The notes under the pieces are model-generated. The model was not told the DNA's origin. It ran no database searches and saw only the letters and a list, made by a program, of their open reading frames with translations. 64,000 nucleotides of DNA from Kitasatospora sp. NBC_00374 (GTDB lineage: Bacteria; Actinomycetota; Actinomycetes; Streptomycetales; Streptomycetaceae), in NCBI RefSeq assembly GCF_041434935.1, contig NZ_CP107964.1:7671001-7735000 (forward strand), in the 5' to 3' direction. The translations under genes were made by a program, and so were the position numbers. Within the stretch, counting starts at the first letter, position 1; every line of letters begins with the position of its first letter. This document shows positions 15,572-24,372 of the stretch, in pieces.

Positions 15572-16586
15572 GACCGGGCGGGGCGGTGCTCTCCCGGACG
15601 GTGAGGCGCGGCGTCGGCGTCTTGAGGTCCTCGGCGGACGAAGGATCGGCGACCGCGCGCAGCAGCGCGCCGGCGACCTGCTCGCCGAGCGCGAAGGTGT
15701 CCCGGGAGAGCGCGGTGAGCGCGGGGTGGACGATCCGGGCGAGCACCGAGTCGTCGAAGGAGACGATGGACAGCTCGCCGGGCACCGACACGCCCATCTC
15801 GGCGGCCACCCCCAGCCCGGCCACCGCCATCACGTCGCTGTCGTAGACGATCGCGGTGGGCCGCCGGGCCCGGGTCAGCAGCGTCCGGGTGGCCGCGGCG
15901 CCCTCCGCGTCGCTGAAGTCGGTGGGCACCGACACCGCGTCCTCCAGGCCGAGCCGGCGCGAGGCGTCCCGCAGCGCGCGGATCCGGCGCTGGGTGTGCT
16001 GGAAGGCGGGCAGCCCGGCGAGGTGGGCGATCCGGCGGTGGCCGAGCGCCGCGAGGTAGTCGACGATCGACAGCATCGCCTCACGGTCGTCGGCCCAGAC
16101 GCTCGGCAGCGTGCCGTGCCGGCCCGGGCCGCCCAGCACCACGCTGGGCAGGCCGAGCTCCTCCAGCACCTCGATCCGCGGGTCGCGCAGCTGCAGGTCG
16201 ACCAGGATGAAACCGTCCACCCGGTGCTCGGAGGCCCACCTGCGGTACACCTCCACCTCGGCGGCGGTGTCCTCCACCACCATCAGCTGCAGCGCGACGG
16301 CGTGGGCCGACAGCCCGGCCTGCAGGCCGGACAGCAGCTGGGCGAAGAAGGGCTCGACGCCGATCGTCCGGGCCGGCCTGGCGAGCACCAGCCCGACCGC
16401 CCCGGCCCTGGCGCCGCCGAGTGCCCGGGCCGCACTGTGCGGGCGCCAGTTCATCTCCTCGGCGACCTGCAGGATCCGCTCCCTGGTGGTCTCGCTGACG
16501 CCGGGCCGCCCGTTCAGCGCGAACGAGACGGCGCCCTTGGAGACCCCCGCCCGGCGGGCGATGTCGGCGATCGTCGGTCTGGACAC
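15546..16586 (-). CDS. LacI-family repressor of the mannoside operon
   Basis: The 346-residue product has the LacI HTH RPTIADIARRAGVSKGAVSFALNGRPGVSETTR at the N-terminus, the minor-groove hinge helix PHSAARALGG, and a periplasmic-binding-protein-like sugar domain. GTG 16586 follows GAGGAG at 8 nt. It lies immediately upstream of, and in the same direction as, the GH5-GH38 operon. A near-identical operator occurs at the gene's 3' end and about 190 bp upstream of its start. It is probably released by a mannose-containing sugar; the inducer is inferred from the operon. Confidence 0.93.
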   Translation of the reverse strand: MSRPTIADIARRAGVSKGAVSFALNGRPGVSETTRERILQVAEEMNWRPHSAARALGGARAGAVGLVLARPARTIGVEPFFAQLLSGLQAGLSAHAVALQLMVVEDTAAEVEVYRRWASEHRVDGFILVDLQLRDPRIEVLEELGLPSVVLGGPGRHGTLPSVWADDREAMLSIVDYLAALGHRRIAHLAGLPAFQHTQRRIRALRDASRRLGLEDAVSVPTDFSDAEGAAATRTLLTRARRPTAIVYDSDVMAVAGLGVAAEMGVSVPGELSIVSFDDSVLARIVHPALTALSRDTFALGEQVAGALLRAVADPSSAEDLKTPTPRLTVRESTAPPGLGRPTKSV

Positions 16587-16916
16587 GGACGCGGCTCCTC
16601 TGCCCGTGCACACGGGCGCTGGTCGCTGCCGGAAGGCCGGCCCGCCGAGGGTTCGGGCGCGGCGGGCCGGCCGGGGCGGTCGGGTGGGGGCGCGGCCGGG
16701 GTTCGCCCGTCCGCCGCCGGGGGCGCCGGTGCCGGCGTCCTGACACCGGAGTCTAGCCCGCAGGGCGGCCCCCGGTCGCTAGACCGGTTTAGTGAATCGC
16801 GCCGGGCGGAACCTGGGCAGGTAAGCCGCCTCGGACGGCTTTCGACCGCGCCGAGTTGCTGCGCCGGACCGCCCACCCCGGGCCGCGTTCGTCGGGGGCG
16901 GACGCCCCAGGGCCGG
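16587..16916. other. intergenic region upstream of lacI
   Basis: No convincing gene is seen in these 330 bases. It holds the second LacI operator (16779-16792), GC-rich sequence without a clear SD-preceded start, and a possible minus-strand -10 TAGACT around 16750-16755 for lacI. The -35 is not obvious. Confidence 0.5.
16779..16792. promoter_or_regulatory. second LacI operator
   Basis: CTAGACCGGTTTAG differs from the site at 15546-15559 (CTAAACCGATTTAG) at two positions, giving a shared core CTARACCGRTTTAG. It lies upstream of lacI and suggests autoregulation, or looping to the site about 1.2 kb away. Confidence 0.7.
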
Positions 16917-17672
16917 TCAGACCGGGACCGTCCGGAAGTGCGTGGTCAGCCGCCCGTCCCCGGACAGTACGTGGAAGGCGAGCGCCGGCGGCAGATCGAG
17001 GTGGACGAAGTCCTCCGGGTGGGCGCGCCGCTCCCAGGGCAGCCGCAGCGTCGAGGTGACCCCGGGGGCCACCAGCAGCGGCCGCCCCGCGAACGTGGTC
17101 GCGGCCGGAGTGTGCGCGTGACCGCACAGGAACCCGGCGATCCCGGGGCGGCGCCGCGCCAGTTCGGCGAGCCGGTCCTCGCCGAACTGCCGGATGCCGT
17201 CGATGAACGGCTCGTGCAGCAGGGCCGGCGGGTGGTGGAAGGCGACCAGCACGGGCACCCCGTCGGGGGTGCCGACGAGCTCCCCCTCCAGCCAGGCCAG
17301 CGTCCGGTCGTCCAGCAGCCCGTGGTCCTTCCCCGGTACGGACGAGTCGCACAGCGCGATCACGAACCCGTCGCCCCGGTGCACCCGGTTGACCGGCTCG
17401 GCCGAACCGGCCTGCCCCAGCAGGACGCCGCGGAACGCGGCCCGGTGGTCGTGGTTGCCGGGGAGGACCAGCACCGGGTGCCGCGAGACCAGCAGCCGCC
17501 GCGCCTGCTCGTACTCGGCGGGCAGCCCGTGGTCGGCGATGTCACCGGTGACCAGCACCGCGGCGAGCTCGTACGGCAGCCCCTCCAGGTACGCCAGCAC
17601 CGCCCGGGTGCGCTCCTCGGCGCGCCGGCCGCCGTCCAGGTGGATGTCGCTGAGGTGGGCGATCACGATCAC
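16917..17672 (-). CDS. calcineurin-like metallophosphoesterase (CpdA-like)
   Basis: The 251-residue product has all metallophosphoesterase motifs: HLSDIHLDGG, VTGDIADHG, LPGNHDHR, FHHPP and CGHAHTP. These bind two metal ions and are arranged as in cyclic-nucleotide phosphodiesterases of the CpdA type. It starts at GTG 17672 with GAAGGGA 7 nt upstream. It is divergent from a MocR regulator 86 bp away. The substrate could be a cyclic nucleotide or another phosphodiester. Confidence 0.9.
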   Translation of the reverse strand: MIVIAHLSDIHLDGGRRAEERTRAVLAYLEGLPYELAAVLVTGDIADHGLPAEYEQARRLLVSRHPVLVLPGNHDHRAAFRGVLLGQAGSAEPVNRVHRGDGFVIALCDSSVPGKDHGLLDDRTLAWLEGELVGTPDGVPVLVAFHHPPALLHEPFIDGIRQFGEDRLAELARRRPGIAGFLCGHAHTPAATTFAGRPLLVAPGVTSTLRLPWERRAHPEDFVHLDLPPALAFHVLSGDGRLTTHFRTVPV

Positions 17673-17744
17673 TGCCGAATCCCTTCGTCGTACGGCCGGG
17701 CTCCAGGCCCCGGGACGAACCTACGAGGGCGACCGGACCAGCGT

Positions 17745-17750
17745 TAAGAT
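17745..17750 (+). promoter_or_regulatory. -10 box of the MocR gene (leaderless)
   Basis: TAAGAT lies 8 nt before the ATG at 17759, leaving no room for a ribosome site. The 86-bp divergent region must hold promoters for both genes. Confidence 0.45.
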
Positions 17751-17758
17751 CCGGTTCC

Positions 17759-19177
17759 ATGCCGAATCCCTGGTCCAGTTCCGGTCCGGACCTCCACCTC
17801 GACCTGGACCCGGCGGGCGGGCGGCGGACCGCGGTCGAGAACGCCCTGCGCGAGGCCGTCCGCACGGGCCGGCTGGCCGCCGGCACCCCGCTGCCGTCCA
17901 CCCGCGGGCTCGCCGGGGAACTCGGACTCGCCCGGGGCACCGTGACCGCCGCCTACGACCAGCTGGTCGAGGAGGGCTACCTGACCACCCGCCCCGGCTC
18001 CGGGACCACCGTCGCCGACCTGCCGCCGGCCGCGCCCGCCCCCGCACCCCCGGCCGCCACGGACCCCGCGCAGCCCGTCCACGACCTGCGCCCCGGCCGA
18101 CCCGACGTCAGCTCCTTCCCGACCAGGGCCTGGCTCGCCGCCACCCGCCGGGTGCTGGACCGCGCCCGTCCGGAGGTCTTCGGCGCCGCCGACCCCCAGG
18201 GCCGGATCGAGCTGCGCACCGCGCTCGCCGACCACCTCGGCCGGACCCGCGGCGTGATCACCACCGCCGACCGGGTGGTGATCACGTCCGGCTTCTACCA
18301 GTCCCTCGGCCTGCTCGCCGCCGTACTGCGGGCACGCGGCGCCGGCACCGTCGCCACCGAGGACCCGGGCCACAACCTCCACCGCGGCGTGATCCGCAGG
18401 GCCGGGCTCACGGCCGCCGCACTGCCCGTCGACGCGCACGGCGCCCGCGTCGAGGAACTGGACCGGCAGACCGACGCCGTCCTGCTGACCCCCTCGCACC
18501 AGTACCCGACCGGGGTGCCGCTGCACCCGCGCCGCCGCCAACAGCTCCTCGGGTGGGCGCGGGCCACCGGCGGCCCGGTCGTCGAGGACGACTACGACGG
18601 CGAGTTCCGCTACGACCGCCGGCCGGTCGGGGCCCTCCAGGGCGCGGCCCCCGAGCAGGTCGTCTACTGCGGCACCGCCTCCAAGACCCTCGGGCCCGCG
18701 CTCCGGCTGGCCTGGCTGGTCCTGCCGCGCGCCCTGGTGGCGGACGTCGTCCGGGCCAAGGCGGAGGACGACCTGTACACCGAGACGCTGGGCCAGCTCG
18801 TCCTCGCGGACCTGATCGCCACCCACGCCTACGAGCGCCACGTCCGGGCCGCCCGGATGCGCTACCGCCGGCGCCGCGAAATCCTCCTCGACCGGCTGGC
18901 CGCCGTTCCCGCGCTCACCGCCCACGGCGTCCCCGCCGGCCTGCACACCCTGCTCACCCTCCCCGCCGAAGGGCCCGGCGAGCCGGCGGCGCTGACCGCC
19001 TGCGCCCGCCGGGGCATCGCCCTGCGCGGACTCACCGAGCTCCACCACGACCCGGCCGGACGCCCGGAGGGCCTGCTGATCGGCTTCGCCGCCCCCTCCG
19101 AGCGAGGGTTCCCGGCCGCCCTGGACGGGCTGCTCCCGGCCCTGGCGCACGTGCTCGACCCCACGTCGGAGCGGTGA
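17759..19177 (+). CDS. MocR-family regulator (GntR HTH + aminotransferase fold)
   Basis: The 472-residue product is a GntR winged helix (AVENALREAVRTGRLAAG, LPSTRGLAGELGLARGTV) at residues 20-90. It is joined by a Pro/Ala-rich linker to a fold-type I aminotransferase domain. The PLP lysine is K309 in ASKTLGPALR, and VVEDDYDGEFRY carries the PLP-ring Asp/Tyr region. MocR proteins respond to PLP or amino compounds and regulate vitamin B6, GABA or amino-sugar genes. The target here is unknown; the divergent phosphoesterase is the first candidate. Confidence 0.92.
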   Translation: MPNPWSSSGPDLHLDLDPAGGRRTAVENALREAVRTGRLAAGTPLPSTRGLAGELGLARGTVTAAYDQLVEEGYLTTRPGSGTTVADLPPAAPAPAPPAATDPAQPVHDLRPGRPDVSSFPTRAWLAATRRVLDRARPEVFGAADPQGRIELRTALADHLGRTRGVITTADRVVITSGFYQSLGLLAAVLRARGAGTVATEDPGHNLHRGVIRRAGLTAAALPVDAHGARVEELDRQTDAVLLTPSHQYPTGVPLHPRRRQQLLGWARATGGPVVEDDYDGEFRYDRRPVGALQGAAPEQVVYCGTASKTLGPALRLAWLVLPRALVADVVRAKAEDDLYTETLGQLVLADLIATHAYERHVRAARMRYRRRREILLDRLAAVPALTAHGVPAGLHTLLTLPAEGPGEPAALTACARRGIALRGLTELHHDPAGRPEGLLIGFAAPSERGFPAALDGLLPALAHVLDPTSER

Positions 19178-19421
19178 ACGGCGCCGCCCGCTGAGCCGAA
19201 CGGGTGGACCCCGGCCCGCCACCGGTACCGCCCGCCCCCAGCTCGGGCACGATCGTGAAGCCCTGCTGTGGCCGCCGTTAAGAATTCCTCGATGGACCGG
19301 ACCCCCTCCGACCAGGCAGATTACCGATGCCCGGTCGGCTGCGCTCCCTCGCGCGCGCCACGGATCGGGCGGTCTCGGCCGGTCCACCAGGCCCGTCCCC
19401 GCGTGCGTCAGGAGCTACCCC

Positions 19422-20450
19422 GTGAAGGCACTCGTCAAGCAGAAGGCCGAGCCCGGGCTCTGGCTGATGGACGTCCCCGAGCCCGAGATCGGCCCCGGCG
19501 ACGTGCTGATCAAGGTGCTGCGCACCGGCATCTGCGGCACCGACCTGCACATCCGCAAGTGGGACGGCTGGGCGCAGAACACCATCAGGACCCCGCTCGT
19601 GCTCGGCCACGAGTTCGTCGGCGAGGTCGCCGCGATCGGCGCGGCCGTCGCCGACATCACCGTCGGCGACCTGGTCTCCGGCGAGGGCCACCTGGTCTGC
19701 GGCAAGTGCCGCAACTGCCTGGCCGGCCGCCGTCACCTGTGCCGCAACACCGTCGGCCTGGGCGTCAACCGCAACGGCGCCTTCGCCGAGTACGTGGCCC
19801 TGCCCGCCTCCAACGTCTGGGTGCACCGGGTGCCGGTCGACCTGGACGTCGCCGCGATCTTCGACCCGTTCGGCAACGCCGTGCACACCGCGCTCTCCTT
19901 CCCGCTGGTCGGCGAGGACGTCCTGGTCACCGGCGCCGGCCCGATCGGCATCATGGCCGCCGCCGTCGCCAAGCACGCCGGCGCGCGCAACGTCATGATC
20001 ACCGACGTCTCCCCGTACCGCCTCGACCTGGCCCGCGAGGTCGGCGTCACGCTGGCGCTGAACGTCGCCGAGCACACCATCGAGGAGGGCCAGCAGAAGC
20101 TCGGCCTGCGCGAGGGCTTCGACGTCGGCCTGGAGATGTCCGGCCGCCCCGAGGCGATGCAGTCGATGATCGCCAACATGACCCACGGCGGCAAGATCGC
20201 CATGCTCGGCCTGCCCGCCGACGAGTTCCCCGTCGACTGGGCCCGGATCGTCACCTCGATGATCACCATCAAGGGCATCTACGGCCGCGAGATGTTCGAG
20301 ACCTGGTACGCCATGTCCGTCCTGCTGGAGGGCGGCCTCGACCTCAGCCCGGTGATCACCGGACGCTACCCCGCCGCCGACTTCGCAGCCGCCTTCGACG
20401 AGGCCGCCGGCGGCAACTGCGGCAAGGTCATCCTTGACTGGACCGCCTGA
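19422..20450 (+). CDS. tdh: L-threonine 3-dehydrogenase
   Basis: The 342-residue zinc MDR enzyme oxidises L-threonine to 2-amino-3-ketobutyrate with NAD. Catalytic zinc and active-site residues are C38, T40 and H43 in ICGTDLH, with H65-E66 in LGHEFVG. The structural-zinc cysteines begin CGKCRNC at C93 and end RRHLC. The nucleotide loop is VTGAGPIGIMAA. It starts at GTG 19422 after AGGAG. It is followed 42 bp downstream by kbl, whose product uses the unstable intermediate. The tdh-kbl pair is a standard threonine-degradation operon. Confidence 0.97.
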   Translation: MKALVKQKAEPGLWLMDVPEPEIGPGDVLIKVLRTGICGTDLHIRKWDGWAQNTIRTPLVLGHEFVGEVAAIGAAVADITVGDLVSGEGHLVCGKCRNCLAGRRHLCRNTVGLGVNRNGAFAEYVALPASNVWVHRVPVDLDVAAIFDPFGNAVHTALSFPLVGEDVLVTGAGPIGIMAAAVAKHAGARNVMITDVSPYRLDLAREVGVTLALNVAEHTIEEGQQKLGLREGFDVGLEMSGRPEAMQSMIANMTHGGKIAMLGLPADEFPVDWARIVTSMITIKGIYGREMFETWYAMSVLLEGGLDLSPVITGRYPAADFAAAFDEAAGGNCGKVILDWTA

Positions 20451-20492
20451 GACCGGACCGTCCGACCCTCTGACCCGCAGCTAGGAGCCACT

Positions 20493-21680
20493 GTGTTCGA
20501 CAACGTCCGCGACGACCTCGCCACCACCCTCGACGAGATCCGCGAGGCCGGCCTGTTCAAGCCCGAGCGCGTGATCGGCAGCCCGCAGAGCGCCGCCGTC
20601 TCCGTCTCCGGCCGCTCCGAAGAGGTCCTCAACTTCTGCGCCAACAACTACCTCGGCCTCGCCGACCACCCCGCCGTGGTCGCCGCCGCCAAGGACGCCC
20701 TCGACCGCTGGGGCTACGGCATGGCCTCGGTCCGCTTCATCTGCGGCACCCAGGACGTCCACAAGCAGCTGGAGGAGCGACTCTCCGGCTTCCTCGGCCA
20801 GGAGGACACGATCCTCTACTCCTCCTGCTTCGACGCCAACGGCGGCGTCTTCGAGACCCTCCTCGACGAGCGCGACGCCGTGATCTCCGACGCGCTCAAC
20901 CACGCGAGCATCATCGACGGCATCCGCCTCTGCAAGGCCCGCCGCCACCGGTACGCCAACCGCGACCTCGCCGACCTGGAGCAGCAGCTCAAGGACACCC
21001 AGGACGCCCGCCGCCGACTCATCGTCACCGACGGCGTCTTCTCGATGGACGGCTACATCGCCCCGCTGCGCGAGATCTGCGACCTCGCCGACCGCTACGA
21101 CGCCATGGTGATGGTCGACGACTCGCACGCCGTCGGCTTCGTCGGCGCGAACGGGCGCGGCACCCCCGAACTGCACGGCGTGATGGACCGCGTCGACATC
21201 ATCACCGGCACCCTCGGCAAGGCCCTCGGCGGCGCCTCCGGCGGCTACGTCGCCGCCCGCCGCGAGATCGTCGCCCTGCTGCGCCAGCGCTCCCGCCCGT
21301 ACCTGTTCTCCAACTCGCTCGCCCCGGTGATCGCGGCCGCCTCGCTCACCGTGCTCGACCTGCTGGAGAAGTCCGGCGACCTGCGCGAGCGGCTGGCCGC
21401 CAACACCGAGCTGTTCCGCCGCCGGATGACCGAGGCCGGCTTCGAGATCCTCCCCGGCGAGCACGCCATCGCCCCGGTCATGATCGGTGACGCCGCCAAG
21501 GCCGGCCGCCTCGCCGAACTCCTGCTGGAGCGCGGCGTCTACGTGATCGGCTTCTCCTACCCGGTCGTCCCGCACGGCGCGGCCCGGATCCGGGTCCAGC
21601 TCTCGGCCGCCCACTCGACCGAGGACGTCGAGCGCGCCGTCGCCGCCTTCATCGACGCCCGGGCCGCCCTGGAGGCCTGA
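20493..21680 (+). CDS. kbl: glycine C-acetyltransferase (2-amino-3-ketobutyrate CoA ligase)
   Basis: The 395-residue PLP enzyme cleaves 2-amino-3-ketobutyrate with CoA to glycine and acetyl-CoA. The alpha-oxoamine synthase features are NFCANNYLGLADHP, SVRFICGTQDVHKQLE, DDSHAVGF and the PLP lysine K243 in TLGKALGGASGG. The length equals that of the E. coli enzyme to within a few residues. It starts at GTG 20493 after AGGAG. It forms an operon with tdh. Confidence 0.97.
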   Translation: MFDNVRDDLATTLDEIREAGLFKPERVIGSPQSAAVSVSGRSEEVLNFCANNYLGLADHPAVVAAAKDALDRWGYGMASVRFICGTQDVHKQLEERLSGFLGQEDTILYSSCFDANGGVFETLLDERDAVISDALNHASIIDGIRLCKARRHRYANRDLADLEQQLKDTQDARRRLIVTDGVFSMDGYIAPLREICDLADRYDAMVMVDDSHAVGFVGANGRGTPELHGVMDRVDIITGTLGKALGGASGGYVAARREIVALLRQRSRPYLFSNSLAPVIAAASLTVLDLLEKSGDLRERLAANTELFRRRMTEAGFEILPGEHAIAPVMIGDAAKAGRLAELLLERGVYVIGFSYPVVPHGAARIRVQLSAAHSTEDVERAVAAFIDARAALEA

Positions 21681-21696
21681 GCACCCCAACCCCCTT

Positions 21697-21735
21697 CCGA
21701 CGGACGGCCGGGCACCCGCCCGCGCCGTCCGTCGG
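21697..21735 (+). terminator. terminator after tdh-kbl
   Basis: A perfect 12-bp stem, CCGACGGACGGC at 21697-21708 with its complement at 21724-21735, around a 15-nt loop. It begins 17 nt after the kbl stop. There is no T tract, as is common in streptomycetes. Confidence 0.7.
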
Positions 21736-21772
21736 CCGTTCCGTCAGCACCCCGGTACGGAATTGCCACGAT

Positions 21773-21790
21773 CGTGTCCGGCCGGACACG
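21773..21790. promoter_or_regulatory. 18-bp perfect palindrome upstream of the WXG operon
   Basis: CGTGTCCGGCCGGACACG is fully self-complementary. Its right arm overlaps a possible -35 (GGACAC, 21784-21789). The extended -10 TGTGTAGGTT has TAGGTT at 21808-21813 with an 18-bp spacer. It is a likely operator for the 21850 operon; no cognate regulator is adjacent. Confidence 0.6.
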
Positions 21791-21849
21791 CTCCGTCGCG
21801 GACTGTGTAGGTTGGTGCACGGAACGACGTCGGCAGAAGGGGGCAGAGG

Positions 21850-22155
21850 ATGAGCGAAATCAAGGTCGCACCAGCGGAGTTGAGGGCCTCGGCAGCGGCG
21901 GCCCGGACACTCGGGCAGGAACTCGCCGCGCCGGTGGACAGCACCATCGGCGGCAGCACCGCCGCAGCGGGCCGCCTGGCCGGCTGGTCACTCGCCCAGG
22001 GGCTGCACCAACTCGCCGACGGCTGGGCCGCCCCGCTCGCGGCGCTCCGCCGACGGCTCGACGACACCGCGGCCAACCTGGAGACCACGGCCCACAACCA
22101 CGAACTCAACGACCGCGAGATCGCCGACGCCTGGAAGGCACCGGTACGCCGGTGA
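21850..22155 (+). CDS. WXG100-like small helical protein
   Basis: The 101-residue all-helical protein is Ala-rich, with Q-E-L-A and L-x-D-G-W-A-A-P-L-A-A-L near its centre, in the position of a W-x-G turn (here GW rather than WxG). The helical tail is DDTAANLETTAHNHELND. Length and layout fit the ESX/type VII substrate superfamily. It starts at ATG 21850 with AGGGGGCAGAGG upstream. Its stop overlaps the start of the next gene (GTGA), implying paired production, as for WXG100 partner proteins. No EccC or other secretion component is in the window. Confidence 0.75.
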   Translation: MSEIKVAPAELRASAAAARTLGQELAAPVDSTIGGSTAAAGRLAGWSLAQGLHQLADGWAAPLAALRRRLDDTAANLETTAHNHELNDREIADAWKAPVRR

Positions 22156-23768
22156 GCAATCCCTACGAGCTGCTGGTGGCCTTCGACCCGAACGCCGTGC
22201 GGGAGGCCTCCAGCACCTGGCGCGGGCTGGCCCACGCCGTCGAGGACGCCGGCGGCCGCCACCGCACCAAGGTCAACGGCCCGCTGCGGCACAGCTGGCA
22301 GGGGCGCGACGCCGAGGCGGCCTTCCTGGCCATGGAGCGCACCGAGCAGGAGCTGGACATCGTCAAGGTGGAGGCCGAGGCGGCGGCGCTCACCCTGGAC
22401 ACCGTCGCCGACCGGATGCAGCAGGCGCAGACCAACCTCCTCAACGCCGTGCACCGCGCGGGGGAGTGGGGCCTGCGGGTCTCCGCCGACGGCAGCGTCG
22501 GTCTCCCGCCCGCCGACCCGGCCGAACAGCACGACCCCGACGCCGCCGGACCGCGCCGCGAACTCGCCGGCCGTGCGGGCGAGCTCCAGGAACGGATCAA
22601 CGCCGCACTCCGGGCCGCCCGGGAAGCCAGCGACCAGGGCCGCAGCGCCCTCGCACAACTCGACGCGGACATCCTGACCGGCCCCCGCCCGTTCGGCGCC
22701 ACCGCCGAGACCGCCACCGACACCGCCGCCGTCCTCAAAGGCCTCGGCCTGGTCGACCCGTCCATCCCCGACGGCAAGGACCCCGGCCGATCGGCCGACT
22801 GGTGGAAGTCCCTCACCCCCGACCAGCAGCGCAGCCACCTCGCCCTGCACCCGGCGGAGATCGGCCGGCTGGACGGCCTGCCCTCCACCGTCCGCGACGA
22901 GGCCAACCGCCTGGTGCTCGACCAGCGACTCGACGCCCTTCAGCAGGGCAACCCCAGGGACTTCGGGATCACCGACGACGCGTACAACGAACGCCAGGCC
23001 GCGCTGAAAACCATCAAACTCAAGCTCGACGAGACCGACGGCAACGACGAGGCCCACAGACTCTTCCTCCTCGGCATCGACCCCGAGGGCGACGGCCGCG
23101 CCATCGTCTCCACGGGCAACCCGGACAACTCCCGCCACACCGCCGTCTTCGTCCCGGGCACCAACACCGTACTGGCGGGCGTACCTGGGCAGATCGACCA
23201 CATCAAACGCCTGCAGGGAGCCGCGGAGGGGGAGGCTCGATCCGGTGAGAACGTCGCCGTGATCTCCTGGCTCGGCTACGACACCCCCGAGTGGGACAAC
23301 GGCAGTGTGGCAACCTCCACGCGGGGGGACGAGGCCGCCGAGCCCATGCGCCGCTTCACCGGGGGCGTGAGGGTGGCGCAGAGCGGCAACCCTCCCGGTC
23401 ATCTCACGGTGATCGGCCACAGCTACGGCACCTACGCCGTCGGCGCTGCGGCCCGTGACGGCGGGGGCCTGCATGCGGACGAGATCGTCAGCCTCGCCAG
23501 CCCCGGCATGGGTGTCGACAATGCAGCCGATCTCAATGTGGACCCTGGCCATGTCTGGGTCGGAACCGCTCGCGACGACGGGATCCAAGCGGTCGCGGGC
23601 ACGGTCTTCGGGACCGAGCCGCAGTCGCGCCAGTTCGGTGCGCAGCGACTGGCCATCGACACCAGCGGTCACGGTGGCTACTGGACGGCCGGGAGCGACA
23701 GTCTCGGCAGCCAGGGCAAGATCATCGCTGGCAAGGAGCCGAAGCTTATCCCGGAGATTCCGCGTTGA
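22152..23768 (+). CDS. WXG-domain / DUF1023-like alpha/beta-hydrolase protein
   Basis: The 538-residue product starts at GTG 22152 inside the previous stop. Residues 1-115 are a WXG100-like helical hairpin (LRHSWQGRDAEAAF contains the W-x-G turn), followed by a helical linker. The C-terminal part from about residue 300 is an alpha/beta hydrolase of the DUF1023 type. AVFVPGTNT opens the fold, and VIGHSYGTYA carries the nucleophile S424. SLASPGMGV and a late His (GHGGY) complete a plausible triad. It may be a type VII-linked secreted esterase or toxin; the substrate is unknown. The last third appears less GC-rich than its surroundings. Confidence 0.82.
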   Translation: MSNPYELLVAFDPNAVREASSTWRGLAHAVEDAGGRHRTKVNGPLRHSWQGRDAEAAFLAMERTEQELDIVKVEAEAAALTLDTVADRMQQAQTNLLNAVHRAGEWGLRVSADGSVGLPPADPAEQHDPDAAGPRRELAGRAGELQERINAALRAAREASDQGRSALAQLDADILTGPRPFGATAETATDTAAVLKGLGLVDPSIPDGKDPGRSADWWKSLTPDQQRSHLALHPAEIGRLDGLPSTVRDEANRLVLDQRLDALQQGNPRDFGITDDAYNERQAALKTIKLKLDETDGNDEAHRLFLLGIDPEGDGRAIVSTGNPDNSRHTAVFVPGTNTVLAGVPGQIDHIKRLQGAAEGEARSGENVAVISWLGYDTPEWDNGSVATSTRGDEAAEPMRRFTGGVRVAQSGNPPGHLTVIGHSYGTYAVGAAARDGGGLHADEIVSLASPGMGVDNAADLNVDPGHVWVGTARDDGIQAVAGTVFGTEPQSRQFGAQRLAIDTSGHGGYWTAGSDSLGSQGKIIAGKEPKLIPEIPR

Positions 23769-23801
23769 TGCCGGAGACCAGCCATCACTAGGAAGCTCAT
23801 C

Positions 23802-24344
23802 GTGACCCGGTCGAACCGTAGTCCGAGGAGCACCCGGAGGAGCCTGCGCGTGCTCCTTCTTGCCGGTGCCCTCACCCTCACCCTTGGAGCGTGTATGTCC
23901 ACCACCGGAACAGGCAAGGACGATCCGCTGCCCGTCAAGGACAAGTCCGACGCCCAGGCGTGGGCGCAGCAGATGACCGAGCACATGGCGGAGGGTGCGG
24001 GAATTCGGATCGACCCGGCCACCGTCCGGCCGCTGTTCACGCCGTGCACGGGGAGGAACGGTGAGACCGCTCGGGACGACCGCTACGTCCTGATGTACTC
24101 CGTGCACAGCACGGTGCCGCTGGCCCAGCACCCTGAGGCTGTCCGGAAGGTCCGCGACATGCTGACGAAGGAGGGGCTTACGATCAAGAACTACCGCGAG
24201 ACGCTCGGCGGCCGGCCGGACACGATCCTCGACGCCGAGCACCCGAGCGACTACTTCCTGAGCGTCTCGTCGACTGCGGGAGGCGAGGACCGCCTGCTGC
24301 TTCGGGTGATCACCCCCTGCCTGCTGCCGCCGCCCGCGCCGTAG
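23802..24344 (+). CDS. predicted lipoprotein, unknown
   Basis: The 180-residue product starts at GTG 23802 with GGAAG upstream. It has an Arg-rich n-region, a hydrophobic core LRVLLLAGALTLT and a lipobox L28-G-A-C31, so it should be anchored outside the membrane. The mature part has CTGR and ITPC cysteines that might pair, and no known domain. It lies 33 bp after the hydrolase gene in the same direction and shares its lower GC. It could be an accessory or immunity protein for the hydrolase; that is inference from position only. Confidence 0.8.
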   Translation: MTRSNRSPRSTRRSLRVLLLAGALTLTLGACMSTTGTGKDDPLPVKDKSDAQAWAQQMTEHMAEGAGIRIDPATVRPLFTPCTGRNGETARDDRYVLMYSVHSTVPLAQHPEAVRKVRDMLTKEGLTIKNYRETLGGRPDTILDAEHPSDYFLSVSSTAGGEDRLLLRVITPCLLPPPAP

Positions 24345-24372
24345 CGCCCCCGCACGCTGGCACAATGGCCGG

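Noticed and set aside
19178..19421. Possible glycine riboswitch or leader peptide before tdh
   Set aside because: No conserved riboswitch core could be recognised. The ATG frame at 19292 does not lead into a sensible short peptide.
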